A stretch of 64,000 bases of DNA, taken from contig CAKZNV010000119.1 of assembly GCA_937132085.1 (NCBI GenBank), positions 1-64,000 of the forward strand, given 5' to 3'. The notes beneath the pieces were generated by a model that was not told the origin of the DNA, searched no databases, and saw only the letters and a program-made list of their open reading frames with translations. The DNA comes from an uncultured Rubritalea sp. (GTDB taxonomy: Bacteria; Verrucomicrobiota; Verrucomicrobiia; Verrucomicrobiales; Akkermansiaceae). The translations under genes and the position numbers were made by a program. This document shows, in pieces, positions 22,101 to 31,815 of the stretch (position 1 is its first letter; every line of letters begins with the position of its first letter).

Positions 22101-22776
22101 CAGGCGTCTTAAGCCCACTAGCTTCTTCCACCATCCATTCATTCAGATGAAAATCTGCACTATCCGCAGCATGGCTAAGCGATGCTAGCTGCCAGTTCAG
22201 CACAGGTTTCCCCGCATCTACTAGCTCTACATCCAGGTCCTCCACGAGTATCTCTGGCTGCACCAACCATGGTCGGAGAGTCGCTAGAGTTTTTTCTAAA
22301 GCTACATTCGGATCTTCTTCAATCTCGTCTGGATTCTCTGGAAACCCAGAAACATCAATCTTCGCTTTAATCGAATCCACCTTGATGCCATCGATCTTAG
22401 AGTCTAACAATCCGCTCAACGTGTATTTAGGCTCTACTAAGCCTATACTAAGCTGCTGAATTCCGTCTTCTCCAATGTAATCTAAATCTCTCAATACTAT
22501 TCCACCGAGCACTGTTCCCTCTACCTCAGCAGATCCTGTCATCCCCTGCTCCACGAGTCCCTTGTTGAGATAATGTAGCACAGCCCAACGTGCGATCGGT
22601 CCATTCACAAAATAAGCTAAACCCCCCAATATAAATACAAGGATAGCCAAACGCCGAGTCCACTTCACCCACCTACGCTGACCACTCTGCTTATTCGCTT
22701 TAGTAGTCACTTTATCAGCAGAAGAATCCACCGGATCGGTAGACTCTTCTGATTCAGGATTAGGAGGTTTATTCAT
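19171..22776 (-). CDS. tamB: TamB-like translocation/assembly module protein
   Basis: 1201 aa, N-terminal TM anchor, repetitive beta sequence, C-terminal DUF490-like end (LYARDVKAKLPFSFLTVGEGKIVFRPQNG, PPLPEHEIMTLLATG). Confidence 0.78.
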   Translation of the reverse strand: MNKPPNPESEESTDPVDSSADKVTTKANKQSGQRRWVKWTRRLAILVFILGGLAYFVNGPIARWAVLHYLNKGLVEQGMTGSAEVEGTVLGGIVLRDLDYIGEDGIQQLSIGLVEPKYTLSGLLDSKIDGIKVDSIKAKIDVSGFPENPDEIEEDPNVALEKTLATLRPWLVQPEILVEDLDVELVDAGKPVLNWQLASLSHAADSADFHLNEWMVEEASGLKTPVQSVVLSWQEKLLQLDRLEVLPDLEISELKLNWVGSIRGEAKLSMGETEFEASASDVIRLKLTQGKLASNDLVATAKKFGVELDFEGDAVLSELDVELRSWQELAIPEWDVSLSSVIEKAQYQEYVIENAKLDLRQKGFGYEVGFIGSANSAPVELELVGKWTNSKDERWWESTIVQADIKAESNAELLKILPKLPDNIELGNTTLSAQLEVEIVRLELSDFKADAQIEKVALNKIVLPKVDLKAHWDKTRDQPVKLTMEVRDGQAMPLQILGEYHLEKQEYMVFVELDVRSVNRPSDVNRRDKIEWVNSLLELIDSPVVLQDDIILSWKGRGDLNSEDHMGTLIIRKATVSQPDMKDALPVSLQTKVDYRWPIEVNVEQLDLQQDELSTTASFNWDGERVKIGKFELFRDDKAIGSVTGEVPYELSVDSVKKFVEQTAPWSITVDTEELSLKRISKLFPLELLENASGVLQTKMNLTGSPSAPDINGNLTMVDLKGEYGADLGAINVLLGLESKDGKLAVKGKMTEAGEDRVTIDLTLPFAPRDWLNDENLIETLKTSANVKGRAEIKKLPLDRLKNFYPQLEKIEGMIEGVALFEGTVLDPKYSLEFKADFPVLNIKGIGVDEIKDLKLHGKINERLIMESELSAKVNGGKFKADIVADVNDADDPSFELMLKLDHALVYRDDLIATRANGDILFKGKLSEATISGDLGIVESIIFKDLDLIPIGVPSSAVESVKLPALESKNAQQGFDIPAPFNNWKLKLSIRTDDPILIRGNVGKGRLEGSLKAAGTLSNPMLAGTLYARDVKAKLPFSFLTVGEGKIVFRPQNGLIPTLQINGKSQIGSYNVNLNVYGSADSPKTAFSSYPPLPEHEIMTLLATGTTNAGLENRDVATFKALQILLLELKDKSDQPGGNKLFSALLSGMEDLDLRVGEVDDLTGEKYASATVKLHERWYLTTQFDSSGQTRGLVVFALRFN

Positions 22777-22978
22777 TGTTTATTTCTAGCGACATCTAGA
22801 CGGAATAACTTCTTGCTGAGTTATCCCCCCTTGCTGAGTTCGCCTTAGTTTACAACGCCATCATAGAAAAGCAAATACCCCTTTTATGTCGGGGATATTC
22901 TACATAGGCAATTGTCTCAGCACAACATTCTGCTCTAATATTTGTAACATCAATCGACTACTTGACGTTATAAACACC

Positions 22979-24007
22979 ATGAAAATTCAACTTACTGCAA
23001 TCTTACTATCACTCCCGCTCACAAGCCTGGCCCATGAAGGAAATCACGATAAAACACCTCAGCCAGTTATCACAGAGAAAGTGCAGACTGGTAATGGACG
23101 CTTTATCTACGAAGCAGATGCTCAATGGGGAAAACTCCCTAATAACGAAAAACTCGGACCTACTCATGGAGGTGTCGCAGTCGATGCCAACGGACTCATC
23201 TATGTCACCACTGATGGACCACAATCTATGTTTGTATTTAAAGCTGATGGCTCACTCGTAAAAAAGATGGCCCCTGAAGCTCGTGGTATCCATCACCTCA
23301 CTATCGTAAAAGAAGGTGAAAAAGAATTCCTCTACGGGGCTCAGCTCAATGCCTACGGAGGTAAAACTCCACCACGTATCGTGAAGCTTGATCTTGACGG
23401 TAAGATCTTACTAGAAATCTCTGCCAAGACAGCCCCTAAATTGCAAGGCGGATTCGGTGGTATCACAGGTGTCGCAGTCGCTCCCAATAGCAACATTTAC
23501 GTATCCATGGGCTATGGATCTAACCTCATTCACATCTTCGATAAAGCCGGAAAACACATCAAATCATTCGGCGGCAGAGGCAAAGAAAAGGAAAAATTCA
23601 CTACTCCTCACACACTAAATATCGACACCAGATTCGGCCAAGCTCGTCTACTTATCTCTGACCGAGAGAAACGTCGTCTCGTTCACTTTGACCTCAATGG
23701 CAACTACATCGGTGACTATGCGACTAAACTTCGTAGACCATGCGCTGTATCATTCTTCGGTGAATTCTGCGCAGTGGCAGAACTAGAATCACGCGTTGTA
23801 ATTCTAGATAAATCAGGCGCTATCGTTTCTATATTAGGAGATAACCCAGATAAGAAAAAGTGGGCAAACTTCGGGGTAAAACCAAAAGACCAGAAACTAG
23901 GTCTCTTCTCAGCACCACACGGGCTCTCATTTGATAAAGATGGTAACCTCTACGTCCAAGACTGGAATACGACCGGACGAGCTACGCAACTCAAACTGCA
24001 GAAGTAA
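22979..24007 (+). CDS. NHL/6-bladed beta-propeller secreted protein
   Basis: Signal peptide MKIQLTAILLSLPLTSLAHEG and propeller repeats (GGVAVDANGLIYVTTDG, GVAVAPNSNIYVSMGYG, HGLSFDKDGNLYVQDWN). Confidence 0.75.
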   Translation: MKIQLTAILLSLPLTSLAHEGNHDKTPQPVITEKVQTGNGRFIYEADAQWGKLPNNEKLGPTHGGVAVDANGLIYVTTDGPQSMFVFKADGSLVKKMAPEARGIHHLTIVKEGEKEFLYGAQLNAYGGKTPPRIVKLDLDGKILLEISAKTAPKLQGGFGGITGVAVAPNSNIYVSMGYGSNLIHIFDKAGKHIKSFGGRGKEKEKFTTPHTLNIDTRFGQARLLISDREKRRLVHFDLNGNYIGDYATKLRRPCAVSFFGEFCAVAELESRVVILDKSGAIVSILGDNPDKKKWANFGVKPKDQKLGLFSAPHGLSFDKDGNLYVQDWNTTGRATQLKLQK

Positions 24008-24038
24008 TTTGCAACACAGGATTTTTGGCTAGCACTCG

Positions 24039-25100
24039 CTAGCCAAAGGCTTTCATAAAGCTGACTTCCAGAGCCAACGCTTCACTGACATTTGTCTCTG
24101 ACATGCTACGTAGATCCTCTACAGCATCCATCCTAGCGAGAAGCGACTCTAGCGACTCCTTCTCAGCCACTACCTCCATGGCATCAGTATGTTTCTTAAA
24201 CTCTAGCTTTGGGGCCTTAGATTTAATTCTCACCAAATCACCAAGCCATAAAACTAGCAGATCGATAAACTTGGACCGCTCCAAAAGATACTCACTTTGA
24301 GTCAGAGCTTCGTAATACTTCTCACGTTCCTTGAGCCACTCACCATCAGTAGCGTTCTTGTAGTGATCCTGTTCTTCTTTCAGTGCGAAATCACATTCCT
24401 TAGCGATCTCTGCCTTGCGTTTCGTCAGAATAGAAGCAAACACAGACTTGATAGTCAGAGCTCGTGCTACCGTGCTAAAGCCTTGTTTCCCCGCTCTTAA
24501 GAGGGTTTGAATCATCTCCGCTTCACCCTCTAGCGGCTTGCGTTCATCGCTATCAGACATCAGCGTGATGTTCACACAGCGTGAAAGAATAGTCGGTAAA
24601 AGTCGCTCAGGCTTTGTCGTCAAAAGTATCAGAAGACAGCCATTAGGAGGTTCCTCCAGCGTTTTCAAAAAAGCATTAGCGGCTGATGGATTCATCCGGT
24701 CAGAATCGATGATCAAGCCGACCTTCCACTTATCCGCTTGAGCAGATTGATACATGGATTTCTCCAGCCCACGCATGTGCTCCACCTTGATAATTCTAGA
24801 TTTACTATGCGGTCTCACCACTCGGACGAGATCACCCTCTAGTTCATCCACATTCACAGCATCCTTAGCAGGCGCTGCCACTTCTGGCGCTGCTGCAACT
24901 TCTCCGAACAGATCAAATACATCATCTGCGCTCTCTTCTTTAGCCTCCACCTCGGGATCTCTATTAATGTGATTTACCACCTTAACAGCGAGAGATTCAC
25001 AAACCTCTTTATCACCAGAAAATATAAACGCATGGCCCAATCTACCTCTAGAGTGTGCCGATGCAATCAAATCAAACGCTTTGTCCTCAGTGTATGCCAT
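24039..25100 (-). CDS. holB: DNA polymerase III delta' subunit-like
   Basis: SRGRLGHAFIFSG, NAFLKTLEEPPNGCLLILLTTKPERLLPTILSRC. Confidence 0.85.
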   Translation of the reverse strand: MAYTEDKAFDLIASAHSRGRLGHAFIFSGDKEVCESLAVKVVNHINRDPEVEAKEESADDVFDLFGEVAAAPEVAAPAKDAVNVDELEGDLVRVVRPHSKSRIIKVEHMRGLEKSMYQSAQADKWKVGLIIDSDRMNPSAANAFLKTLEEPPNGCLLILLTTKPERLLPTILSRCVNITLMSDSDERKPLEGEAEMIQTLLRAGKQGFSTVARALTIKSVFASILTKRKAEIAKECDFALKEEQDHYKNATDGEWLKEREKYYEALTQSEYLLERSKFIDLLVLWLGDLVRIKSKAPKLEFKKHTDAMEVVAEKESLESLLARMDAVEDLRSMSETNVSEALALEVSFMKAFG

Positions 25101-25342
25101 TACAAGCCCAATTCACCACAGCTAGCCCTCCAATGCAATCGCCAAAACTGGAATATAGAAGGCCTATTTGGTAAGCTTTCTTAAGTTTACCCTTTCAGCT
25201 TTCTTTGATTCAGTGATCAGTAGTTTTTGTTATCTGTTGACAATCTTGAGGTTATTGAACTATGAGACAGCTAGGCCTCATAGAGACTCAACTCTTGAGA
25301 TCTAAAATTCTCAACTAACAACACTCACAACATCAAACTATT

Positions 25343-25639
25343 ATGTCAGAAGAACAACCAAACACACCAACTTCATCTTTCGGATTTCCAAAATCAACTC
25401 CAAAAAGACTTCAGGAAGAGATCGAAAAATTGGTCCCTAAAGAACTCCACGAACAAGCTATCCTCATCCTACGTGACAACGAAAAGCAAGGTCTCCGTGA
25501 CGCTCTCTCAGCTAATCCTTATAAGCTTACTCCTAGCATGATTGCTATGCTTCTTAAGAACTATTACTCCCACGGATGCGACACTTCTACGATCTTGGAC
25601 AAAGCGGGTCAACTCGCTAAGCTCATGACTAAGGGATAG
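25343..25639 (+). CDS. Hypothetical small protein
   Basis: 98 aa ORF with its own terminator hairpin downstream; no family recognised. Confidence 0.5.
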   Translation: MSEEQPNTPTSSFGFPKSTPKRLQEEIEKLVPKELHEQAILILRDNEKQGLRDALSANPYKLTPSMIAMLLKNYYSHGCDTSTILDKAGQLAKLMTKG

Positions 25640-25652
25640 TAATATCCTTTAA

Positions 25653-25691
25653 CAACTAGAAGCAGTAGACTTTTTTCTGCTTCTAGTTTTG
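25653..25691. terminator. Terminator hairpin
   Basis: AACTAGAAGCAG-TAGACTTTTTT-CTGCTTCTAGTT perfect 12-bp stem. Confidence 0.6.
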
Positions 25692-25714
25692 CTCTGTAAG
25701 CAGCTATCAAGCTA

Positions 25715-26140
25715 TTATACTTTTTTTGTCTTTCGGCAATTATAGCAACGTTCTAGATGATCAGTTCCTTTATGCCATGCATGCTCTAGTCCAATATTCT
25801 CACAGGACTCTAGCCTGTCATAGTCCCAGTTAGCCAACATGAAGTCTTCGTATGAAATGGAATCACCTCGTTCATCAACGGCGATAGTGAGTTCACTTGA
25901 TACTTCACAAGGCGATGAAAAGTCATCATCCATTAGTTCATGGATCGTATATTCCTCATGAAAACTTATAGTTTCTTGGCTATACTCTCTAGCTTCTCTT
26001 AAAAGTTTGGCCTCAGCTTCTTTTAGATTTTCAGCTGAACATAAAGTGACACGGCGCTCAAATTTAGGCAATATGTCTCCCTGACTCGCCCACTCATGGA
26101 TTGCTAACATCGAATACATTGGCATATTCCTATTTTTCAA
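25715..26140 (-). CDS. Hypothetical protein
   Basis: 141 aa ORF with C-terminal HAWHKGTDHLERCYNCRKTKK Cys pair. Confidence 0.45.
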   Translation of the reverse strand: MKNRNMPMYSMLAIHEWASQGDILPKFERRVTLCSAENLKEAEAKLLREAREYSQETISFHEEYTIHELMDDDFSSPCEVSSELTIAVDERGDSISYEDFMLANWDYDRLESCENIGLEHAWHKGTDHLERCYNCRKTKKV

Positions 26141-26142
26141 AA

Positions 26143-26880
26143 TTAATACATCCCCACAGCCTGCTTAGCACATGCTATCGCAAAACTAAACTTGCCGTTT
26201 GTAGGGCGCTTTGGGGTGATCAATGTCCAGCCTCGGCGCTTTCCTTCAGCTAGTAGTTTATCAGTAGGATGGACCATCGTGTTCTCCTCACAAATCATGA
26301 GCATTGGGATGTCCGCATGACTGTCTGAGTATCCGTGGCTATTAGGTAACACCATTCCGTCTTCCCAACCTTCGGGGAAATGTGGGGTCATTCTACCTAG
26401 TTTCACAGCGCCTTTATTGTTGTCCCCGAGTAGGTCTGGGAAAGGTTTCACTCTTCCCTCAAGCTCTACTCTTGTGCCATAGTAATGATCAAAGCCCATC
26501 TTCTCAGCTAGATACTTCACCCAGTATTCAGGGCTAGCACTGTTCAAAATCGTCAATCTTCCTGACGCCTTCTCTGCTTCAACAATCTCTAACACCTCAG
26601 AATACATGCCTTCCGGGAAGACCTCGTCGACAAACTCTCTAGCGTATTGATCAATCGTCTCGAAATCCATGCCGACTAGATAATTCAGAAAAACTCGCTT
26701 CATACCACCTGCTCCTAGAATCTTACTAAAGGGTAAAAATGGTAATAAGCCCAGAATATGAAGCCTACGTAGTGGCTCACGCTTCAGCACGAAATTACAA
26801 AACAACAACTGGGTATCCCAGGGCACAATCGTCTGATCTAAATCAAACAAGGCGTAACCACTTTTCTCACTTTTCTCCAT
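26143..26880 (-). CDS. HAD-IB family hydrolase (SerB-like)
   Basis: ALFDLDQTIVPWDT, TILNSASPEYWVKYLAEKMGF, YSDSHADIPML. Confidence 0.85.
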   Translation of the reverse strand: MEKSEKSGYALFDLDQTIVPWDTQLLFCNFVLKREPLRRLHILGLLPFLPFSKILGAGGMKRVFLNYLVGMDFETIDQYAREFVDEVFPEGMYSEVLEIVEAEKASGRLTILNSASPEYWVKYLAEKMGFDHYYGTRVELEGRVKPFPDLLGDNNKGAVKLGRMTPHFPEGWEDGMVLPNSHGYSDSHADIPMLMICEENTMVHPTDKLLAEGKRRGWTLITPKRPTNGKFSFAIACAKQAVGMY

Positions 26881-26946
26881 ATCAATAAATTTTAGCTTTC
26901 ATCCTGCATGCCAAATATTCACATGCTCAATGATACATCTTATGAC

Positions 26947-28023
26947 CTAGTCACCCATACAAATTCCGATCGCTCTAGCAGTCTCTACTACTTCGCCATT
27001 CGGGTCGACAGTTCTTAGCTTGTTGATCGCCTTCTCGATCGAGACCGAACTCACATGGTAAGATTGGTAACTCACCATACGGCCAAATCTACCTTCCTGC
27101 GCTAGTTTCACAGCTTTCACTCCGAATCTCGCACCCAGAATCCTGTCCATACTCGTAGGAGCTCCACCTCTCTGGAGATGCCCCAGTGTGCAGGCTCTGG
27201 TATCTTTCCCAGTGCGTTTTTCTAGTTCAGCAGCCACGATATCACCGATACCGCCGAGCCTGACCTGACCATTCGTTTCATCCTGAAACACTAGATCCCC
27301 ATCTGGAGTTCTAGCGCCTTCTGCCACCACGACCATCGAACTATGATAGCCTCTCGCCTCTCTCTCCTTGATATGTTCAGCCACTTTTTCTAGTGAAAAT
27401 TCAATCTCTGGCAGCAGTATCACATTCGCTCCACCAGCTATTCCGCCCCAGAGCGCAATCCAGCCAGCATTTCTACCCATCACCTCTACCACCATCACAC
27501 GCTTGTGACTCACCGCAGTCGTATGCAGTCTATCCATCGCATCGACCACACAGTTCACGGCACTATCAAATCCGAACGTCATCGCAGTAGCCTGCAAGTC
27601 ATTATCGATCGTCTTTGGCACCCCTATGACAGGGAAACCAGCCTGGAATAACTGCCAAGCCGTGCTCAGAGAACCATCTCCGCCTACTACGATCAATGCT
27701 CTGATTTCTAGCAGCTTCATCGTGCGCCCCACCTTCTCGATCACATTTTCTTCAATCTCTGCCTTCGACTCCCCCTCTTTACCAACTTTGGCAGCAAAAT
27801 GCCCTTTGTTAGTTGTTCCTAGAATAGTTCCGCCTAGTTTTAAAATACCGACAGTATCCTCAGAGTCTAGAACCTGATAATCTCCTGGAGGAAGTAAGCC
27901 CTCGAAGCCATCGCGGAAGCCAATTACTTCCCAACCTAGCTTACTAGCAGCTCCCACCACTCCGTGAATCACGGCATTGAGACCTGGACAGTCACCACCG
28001 CTATTTAAAATACCTATGCGCAT
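26947..28023 (-). CDS. pfkA: ATP/PPi-dependent 6-phosphofructokinase
   Basis: MRIGILNSGGDCPGLNAVIHGV, VVGGDGSLSTAW, GVPKTIDND, TLGHLQRGGAPTSMDRIL. Confidence 0.93.
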   Translation of the reverse strand: MRIGILNSGGDCPGLNAVIHGVVGAASKLGWEVIGFRDGFEGLLPPGDYQVLDSEDTVGILKLGGTILGTTNKGHFAAKVGKEGESKAEIEENVIEKVGRTMKLLEIRALIVVGGDGSLSTAWQLFQAGFPVIGVPKTIDNDLQATAMTFGFDSAVNCVVDAMDRLHTTAVSHKRVMVVEVMGRNAGWIALWGGIAGGANVILLPEIEFSLEKVAEHIKEREARGYHSSMVVVAEGARTPDGDLVFQDETNGQVRLGGIGDIVAAELEKRTGKDTRACTLGHLQRGGAPTSMDRILGARFGVKAVKLAQEGRFGRMVSYQSYHVSSVSIEKAINKLRTVDPNGEVVETARAIGICMGD

Positions 28024-28045
28024 GCCAATTACCTAACAAACTACA

Positions 28046-28086
28046 CAAAAAAAGCCAAGCTAGGAAAATTCTCCCAGCTTGGCTTA
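28046..28086 (-). terminator. sodB terminator
   Basis: AAGCCAAGCTAGGAAAATTCTCCCAGCTTGGCTT; minus strand continues into a T-run. Confidence 0.75.
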
Positions 28087-28107
28087 TGAAATAGTTAAGC
28101 TCAATGA

Positions 28108-28746
<639 letters not shown>

Positions 28747-28882
28747 AATAATATTCTTTGGTTATTTTTGCTTCGTTAGAAATGATGATAAATCGTGAAA
28801 TTTTAGTTTCAAAACTCATCCAATGACGCACACTAAACCCAAGAAACAAATTTCGCAAGAAACAAACAATTTCTGACACACT

Positions 28883-29389
28883 ATGAATTTCACACAGGAA
28901 CAATACATCATCATCGGCTCAATAGCACTAGCCTCATTTTTTCTCGGACTCATCATCACATGGGCCACCACCTCCGGTAAAACTGCCGCCCAGCTAGCGA
29001 CTCTCGAAGCTGAGAAAACAGCTGAAACCCAACGTGTAGAAGACACCAAACAACGCCTAGCCAGCACTCAAGAAGACCTCCAAGCACTCCGAGATGCAGA
29101 GCTGAACCTCAAACAGGAACTAGCCTCTGTAAAAGGTGAACTAAAGGCCAGCCTTGCAGCATCTGCTGAAAGCAACTCACTACTAGATGGTATCAACTCT
29201 CTCGATGAGCAGCTTAAACAACACATCGAGACCTCTAAAAAAACGTTGGCACCTCAGGATTTTATAGAGCCAATGCCTGGTGAAGGAGACTTTGCCGACC
29301 TTTCCATCCCACCAGCATTCACTCCAGACCCTACGCTTAAAACAGAATTTGAAGGCTTCACCGCTGACTCCGAGGGATCAGGCATCTAA
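28883..29389 (+). CDS. Membrane-anchored coiled-coil protein
   Basis: N-terminal TM (YIIIGSIALASFFLGLIITW) then heptad-like Ala/Glu/Lys-rich region. Confidence 0.55.
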   Translation: MNFTQEQYIIIGSIALASFFLGLIITWATTSGKTAAQLATLEAEKTAETQRVEDTKQRLASTQEDLQALRDAELNLKQELASVKGELKASLAASAESNSLLDGINSLDEQLKQHIETSKKTLAPQDFIEPMPGEGDFADLSIPPAFTPDPTLKTEFEGFTADSEGSGI

Positions 29390-29407
29390 CAGCAGCACCT
29401 CTTTATA

Positions 29408-30220
29408 ATGCACGCACTCATCAAAGCACTACTACTCCTAGCAATAGTCGCTATTCCATTTCTGTTACTCAGACTCCTCAACAACAAAAAGAGCAATAGA
29501 CGCCAAGCTTTAGCAAAGCTCAGGCTCGACTCCGACCAGCGAACAACGCTAGCTGAAGATTTCCCACTCTATGCTAAGCTCCCAGCTGAGCTTCAAGATG
29601 ATCTCGATGGACTCATCCATGTCTTCTTAGCAGAAAAAGCCTTCATGCCATATGGCGGGCTAGAAGAAGTCACTCCTCACATGCAGAGAGTCATCGCAGC
29701 ACAAGCCTGTATCTTACTTCTCCGCATGCCTCATAATCTTTATTCTAAGCTCAGAACGATCCTGCTCTACCCTGATGCCTATGTAGCCACAGATGATCAT
29801 GGTGAAACCAGCGTCCGCCTCGGAGAGAGCTGGGGCACTGGATCAGTAGTCCTCTCATGGGCCAGCGTCATCAGCGGAGGTAAGAACACTGAAGACGGCC
29901 ATAATGTCACCATCCATGAACTCTCTCATCAGCTAGATCAAGAAGACGGTGCAGCCGACGGAGTCCCTGAGTTACAAACTCGTGGCGCCTACAGAGAATG
30001 GGCTAGCACCATGCACCCAGAATTCAAAACCTTAGTAAAACGTAGCGAAAAAGGTAAACCTTCAGTCATCGATTCCTATGGAGCAGTAAATCCAGCAGAA
30101 TTCTTTGCCGTTTCCACAGAAACATTCTACGAGAAGCCTGAGCAGCTCAAAGAAAAACACCCTAAGCTCTACGACCTACTCTCTAAATACTACGGAGTAG
30201 ACCCAATCCAGTGGCTTTAG
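29408..30220 (+). CDS. mtfA: M90 family zinc metallopeptidase (MtfA-like)
   Basis: VTIHELSHQLDQEDGAADG HExxH motif, VLSWASVISG, NPAEFFAVSTETFYEKP. Confidence 0.85.
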   Translation: MHALIKALLLLAIVAIPFLLLRLLNNKKSNRRQALAKLRLDSDQRTTLAEDFPLYAKLPAELQDDLDGLIHVFLAEKAFMPYGGLEEVTPHMQRVIAAQACILLLRMPHNLYSKLRTILLYPDAYVATDDHGETSVRLGESWGTGSVVLSWASVISGGKNTEDGHNVTIHELSHQLDQEDGAADGVPELQTRGAYREWASTMHPEFKTLVKRSEKGKPSVIDSYGAVNPAEFFAVSTETFYEKPEQLKEKHPKLYDLLSKYYGVDPIQWL

Positions 30221-30289
30221 CGCAACGTTAGACTCTATAAACAGAGCTTACCGCTCCATGCTCCTCGCTTCCAAACTCGCTTTAGCACA

Positions 30290-30332
30290 ACAAAAAAGGA
30301 GGCGCACCCCATCACGTGGTGCACCTCCTGTA
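30290..30332 (-). terminator. marR terminator
   Basis: AGGAGGCGCACCCCATCACGTGGTGCACCTCCT hairpin; minus strand continues into TTTTTT. Confidence 0.7.
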
Positions 30333-30377
30333 TGAATTACTCATTCATGGGGAATAGTAACAATATAAAAAATGTCC

Positions 30378-30824
30378 TTAGATTGTGCGATTCAGTGCCG
30401 TCCTTGCGTGGTGCACTGTATCTGCTTCTTCTTCGTCCATTTCTGACATCACATCGGAAAGATTTGTAGCAATTTTGCCACGCATCTTGGAAACTAGTTC
30501 CAAACCGTGTGTTGTAATGCGGACCATGATCTTACGGCGATCTTCAGCTGCGTGAACTCGCTCGACATAGTTAAGTTTTTCAAGTCTATCTACAAGGCCG
30601 GTTGCAGCCGCAGTAGAATGACCCATCTTCTTCGCTATGTCAGACATGGTTAGATACTCCTCACTTGATAAATAAGTGAGAAGGAAGAACTGAGGAAAGG
30701 AAACATTTCCCTTATTCAGCTCTGAAGCAAGGTTTAGGATGCAGGAACGCTGAGTGAACAGAACGAAGTCTGCTAGTCTCTCTGCGTCATTATCTGTCCC
30801 ACCTTGTTTTTGTATTGTCTTCAT
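30378..30824 (-). CDS. MarR family transcriptional regulator
   Basis: EYLTMSDIAKKMGHSTAAATGLVDRLEKLNYVERVHAAEDRRKIMVRIT winged-helix signature. Confidence 0.9.
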   Translation of the reverse strand: MKTIQKQGGTDNDAERLADFVLFTQRSCILNLASELNKGNVSFPQFFLLTYLSSEEYLTMSDIAKKMGHSTAAATGLVDRLEKLNYVERVHAAEDRRKIMVRITTHGLELVSKMRGKIATNLSDVMSEMDEEEADTVHHARTALNRTI

Positions 30825-31007
30825 ATTGTTTTTACGGGTTTGTTAAAAACCTAGATCAGCTAGGTTTTTCTCATCCGTGGATATAAAGATACTTTAGAAT
30901 TACAACTTCTGACAAGCTTGTTTTTTAAAAAGTTTAAGATTCTTTAAGTTTATTTTAAGATTATCGCTAAAAATGAAGGACTTACGGGGTCTAAAGTTTT
31001 ATAAATT

Positions 31008-31436
31008 TTAATTGGACTTATTTATAATTTGGGCATCCTTATTATCATCTTCACTACTTTCATCAAGATTTCTAAGATAAATAGCATCACCAATATTAGG
31101 CATTCCTGAAGTAATATCTGCTGCGATAAACTGTCCTAATCTTTCCCCTGTTACTTTGAGATTAGCCACCTCACCATCCACACCTAAGCTATAAAGTATA
31201 ACATCGTCAGCGACTTTCAACCTTCCATACCTCTGAATAAGAGCATATCCCTCAGCAGCATTAATTGATGATACACGAGCAACTAACTTATCAGGAAACA
31301 CTTGCATCTTTTTTTCAACCTCAACCTCAGGTTGCGCACAAGAATTCATACAGATCAATCCACAGCTCATCAAAAAAGCTCCTGAAAGTGGCCCATAGTT
31401 ACCTTTGAAAATGTTGCTAAATGAAATCACAGCCAC
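31008..31436 (-). CDS. Putative lipoprotein
   Basis: 142 aa with hydrophobic N-terminus ending in CGLICMNSCAQPE. Confidence 0.45.
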   Translation of the reverse strand: MAVISFSNIFKGNYGPLSGAFLMSCGLICMNSCAQPEVEVEKKMQVFPDKLVARVSSINAAEGYALIQRYGRLKVADDVILYSLGVDGEVANLKVTGERLGQFIAADITSGMPNIGDAIYLRNLDESSEDDNKDAQIINKSN

Positions 31437-31551
31437 AGATTAGTTAAAAATGCGCTTTCACCAATAAAAATCCATAAATTTAATAACGAAGTATTGACGA
31501 AACTCTCTGGTTATGTTTTTTCTGTGCGCAGTTCGATTTAATTCAACTCAC

Positions 31552-31642
31552 GGGTCAGTGGCTGAGTGGTCGAAAGCGCTCCCCTGCTAAGGGAGTATAC
31601 TCCAAAAGGGTATCCAGGGTTCGAATCCCTGCTGACCCGCCA
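31552..31642 (+). tRNA. tRNA-Ser (anticodon GCT)
   Basis: GGGTCAG...CTGACCC acceptor pairing, discriminator G, encoded CCA; CCCCTGCTAAGGG anticodon arm; long variable arm TATACTCCAAAAGGGTATCC; T-arm GGGTTCGAATCCC. Confidence 0.95.
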
Positions 31643-31648
31643 TTCATC

Positions 31649-31690
31649 TAAAGCCCTATTACACAACCTGTAATAGGGCTTTGTTGTTTA
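31649..31690 (+). terminator. tRNA-Ser terminator
   Basis: AAGCCCTATTAC-ACAACCT-GTAATAGGGCTTTGTTGTTT. Confidence 0.8.
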
Positions 31691-31815
31691 AAAAATCAGC
31701 CTTAAACAGCCCAGTAATACCTATGGTAATACTATCCACATCTAACTCCAGATTACTCCACAGAGATCCAGAATACGCTTGAAGTCTTGGCTCTGTATTT
31801 TATAAATGCTGGTTA

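Noticed and set aside
31643-31815. Integrase remnant next to tRNA-Ser
   Set aside because: Some sequence (GTAATACCTATGGTAATACT) recalls integrase-adjacent DNA, but no coherent recombinase frame or catalytic motif was found.
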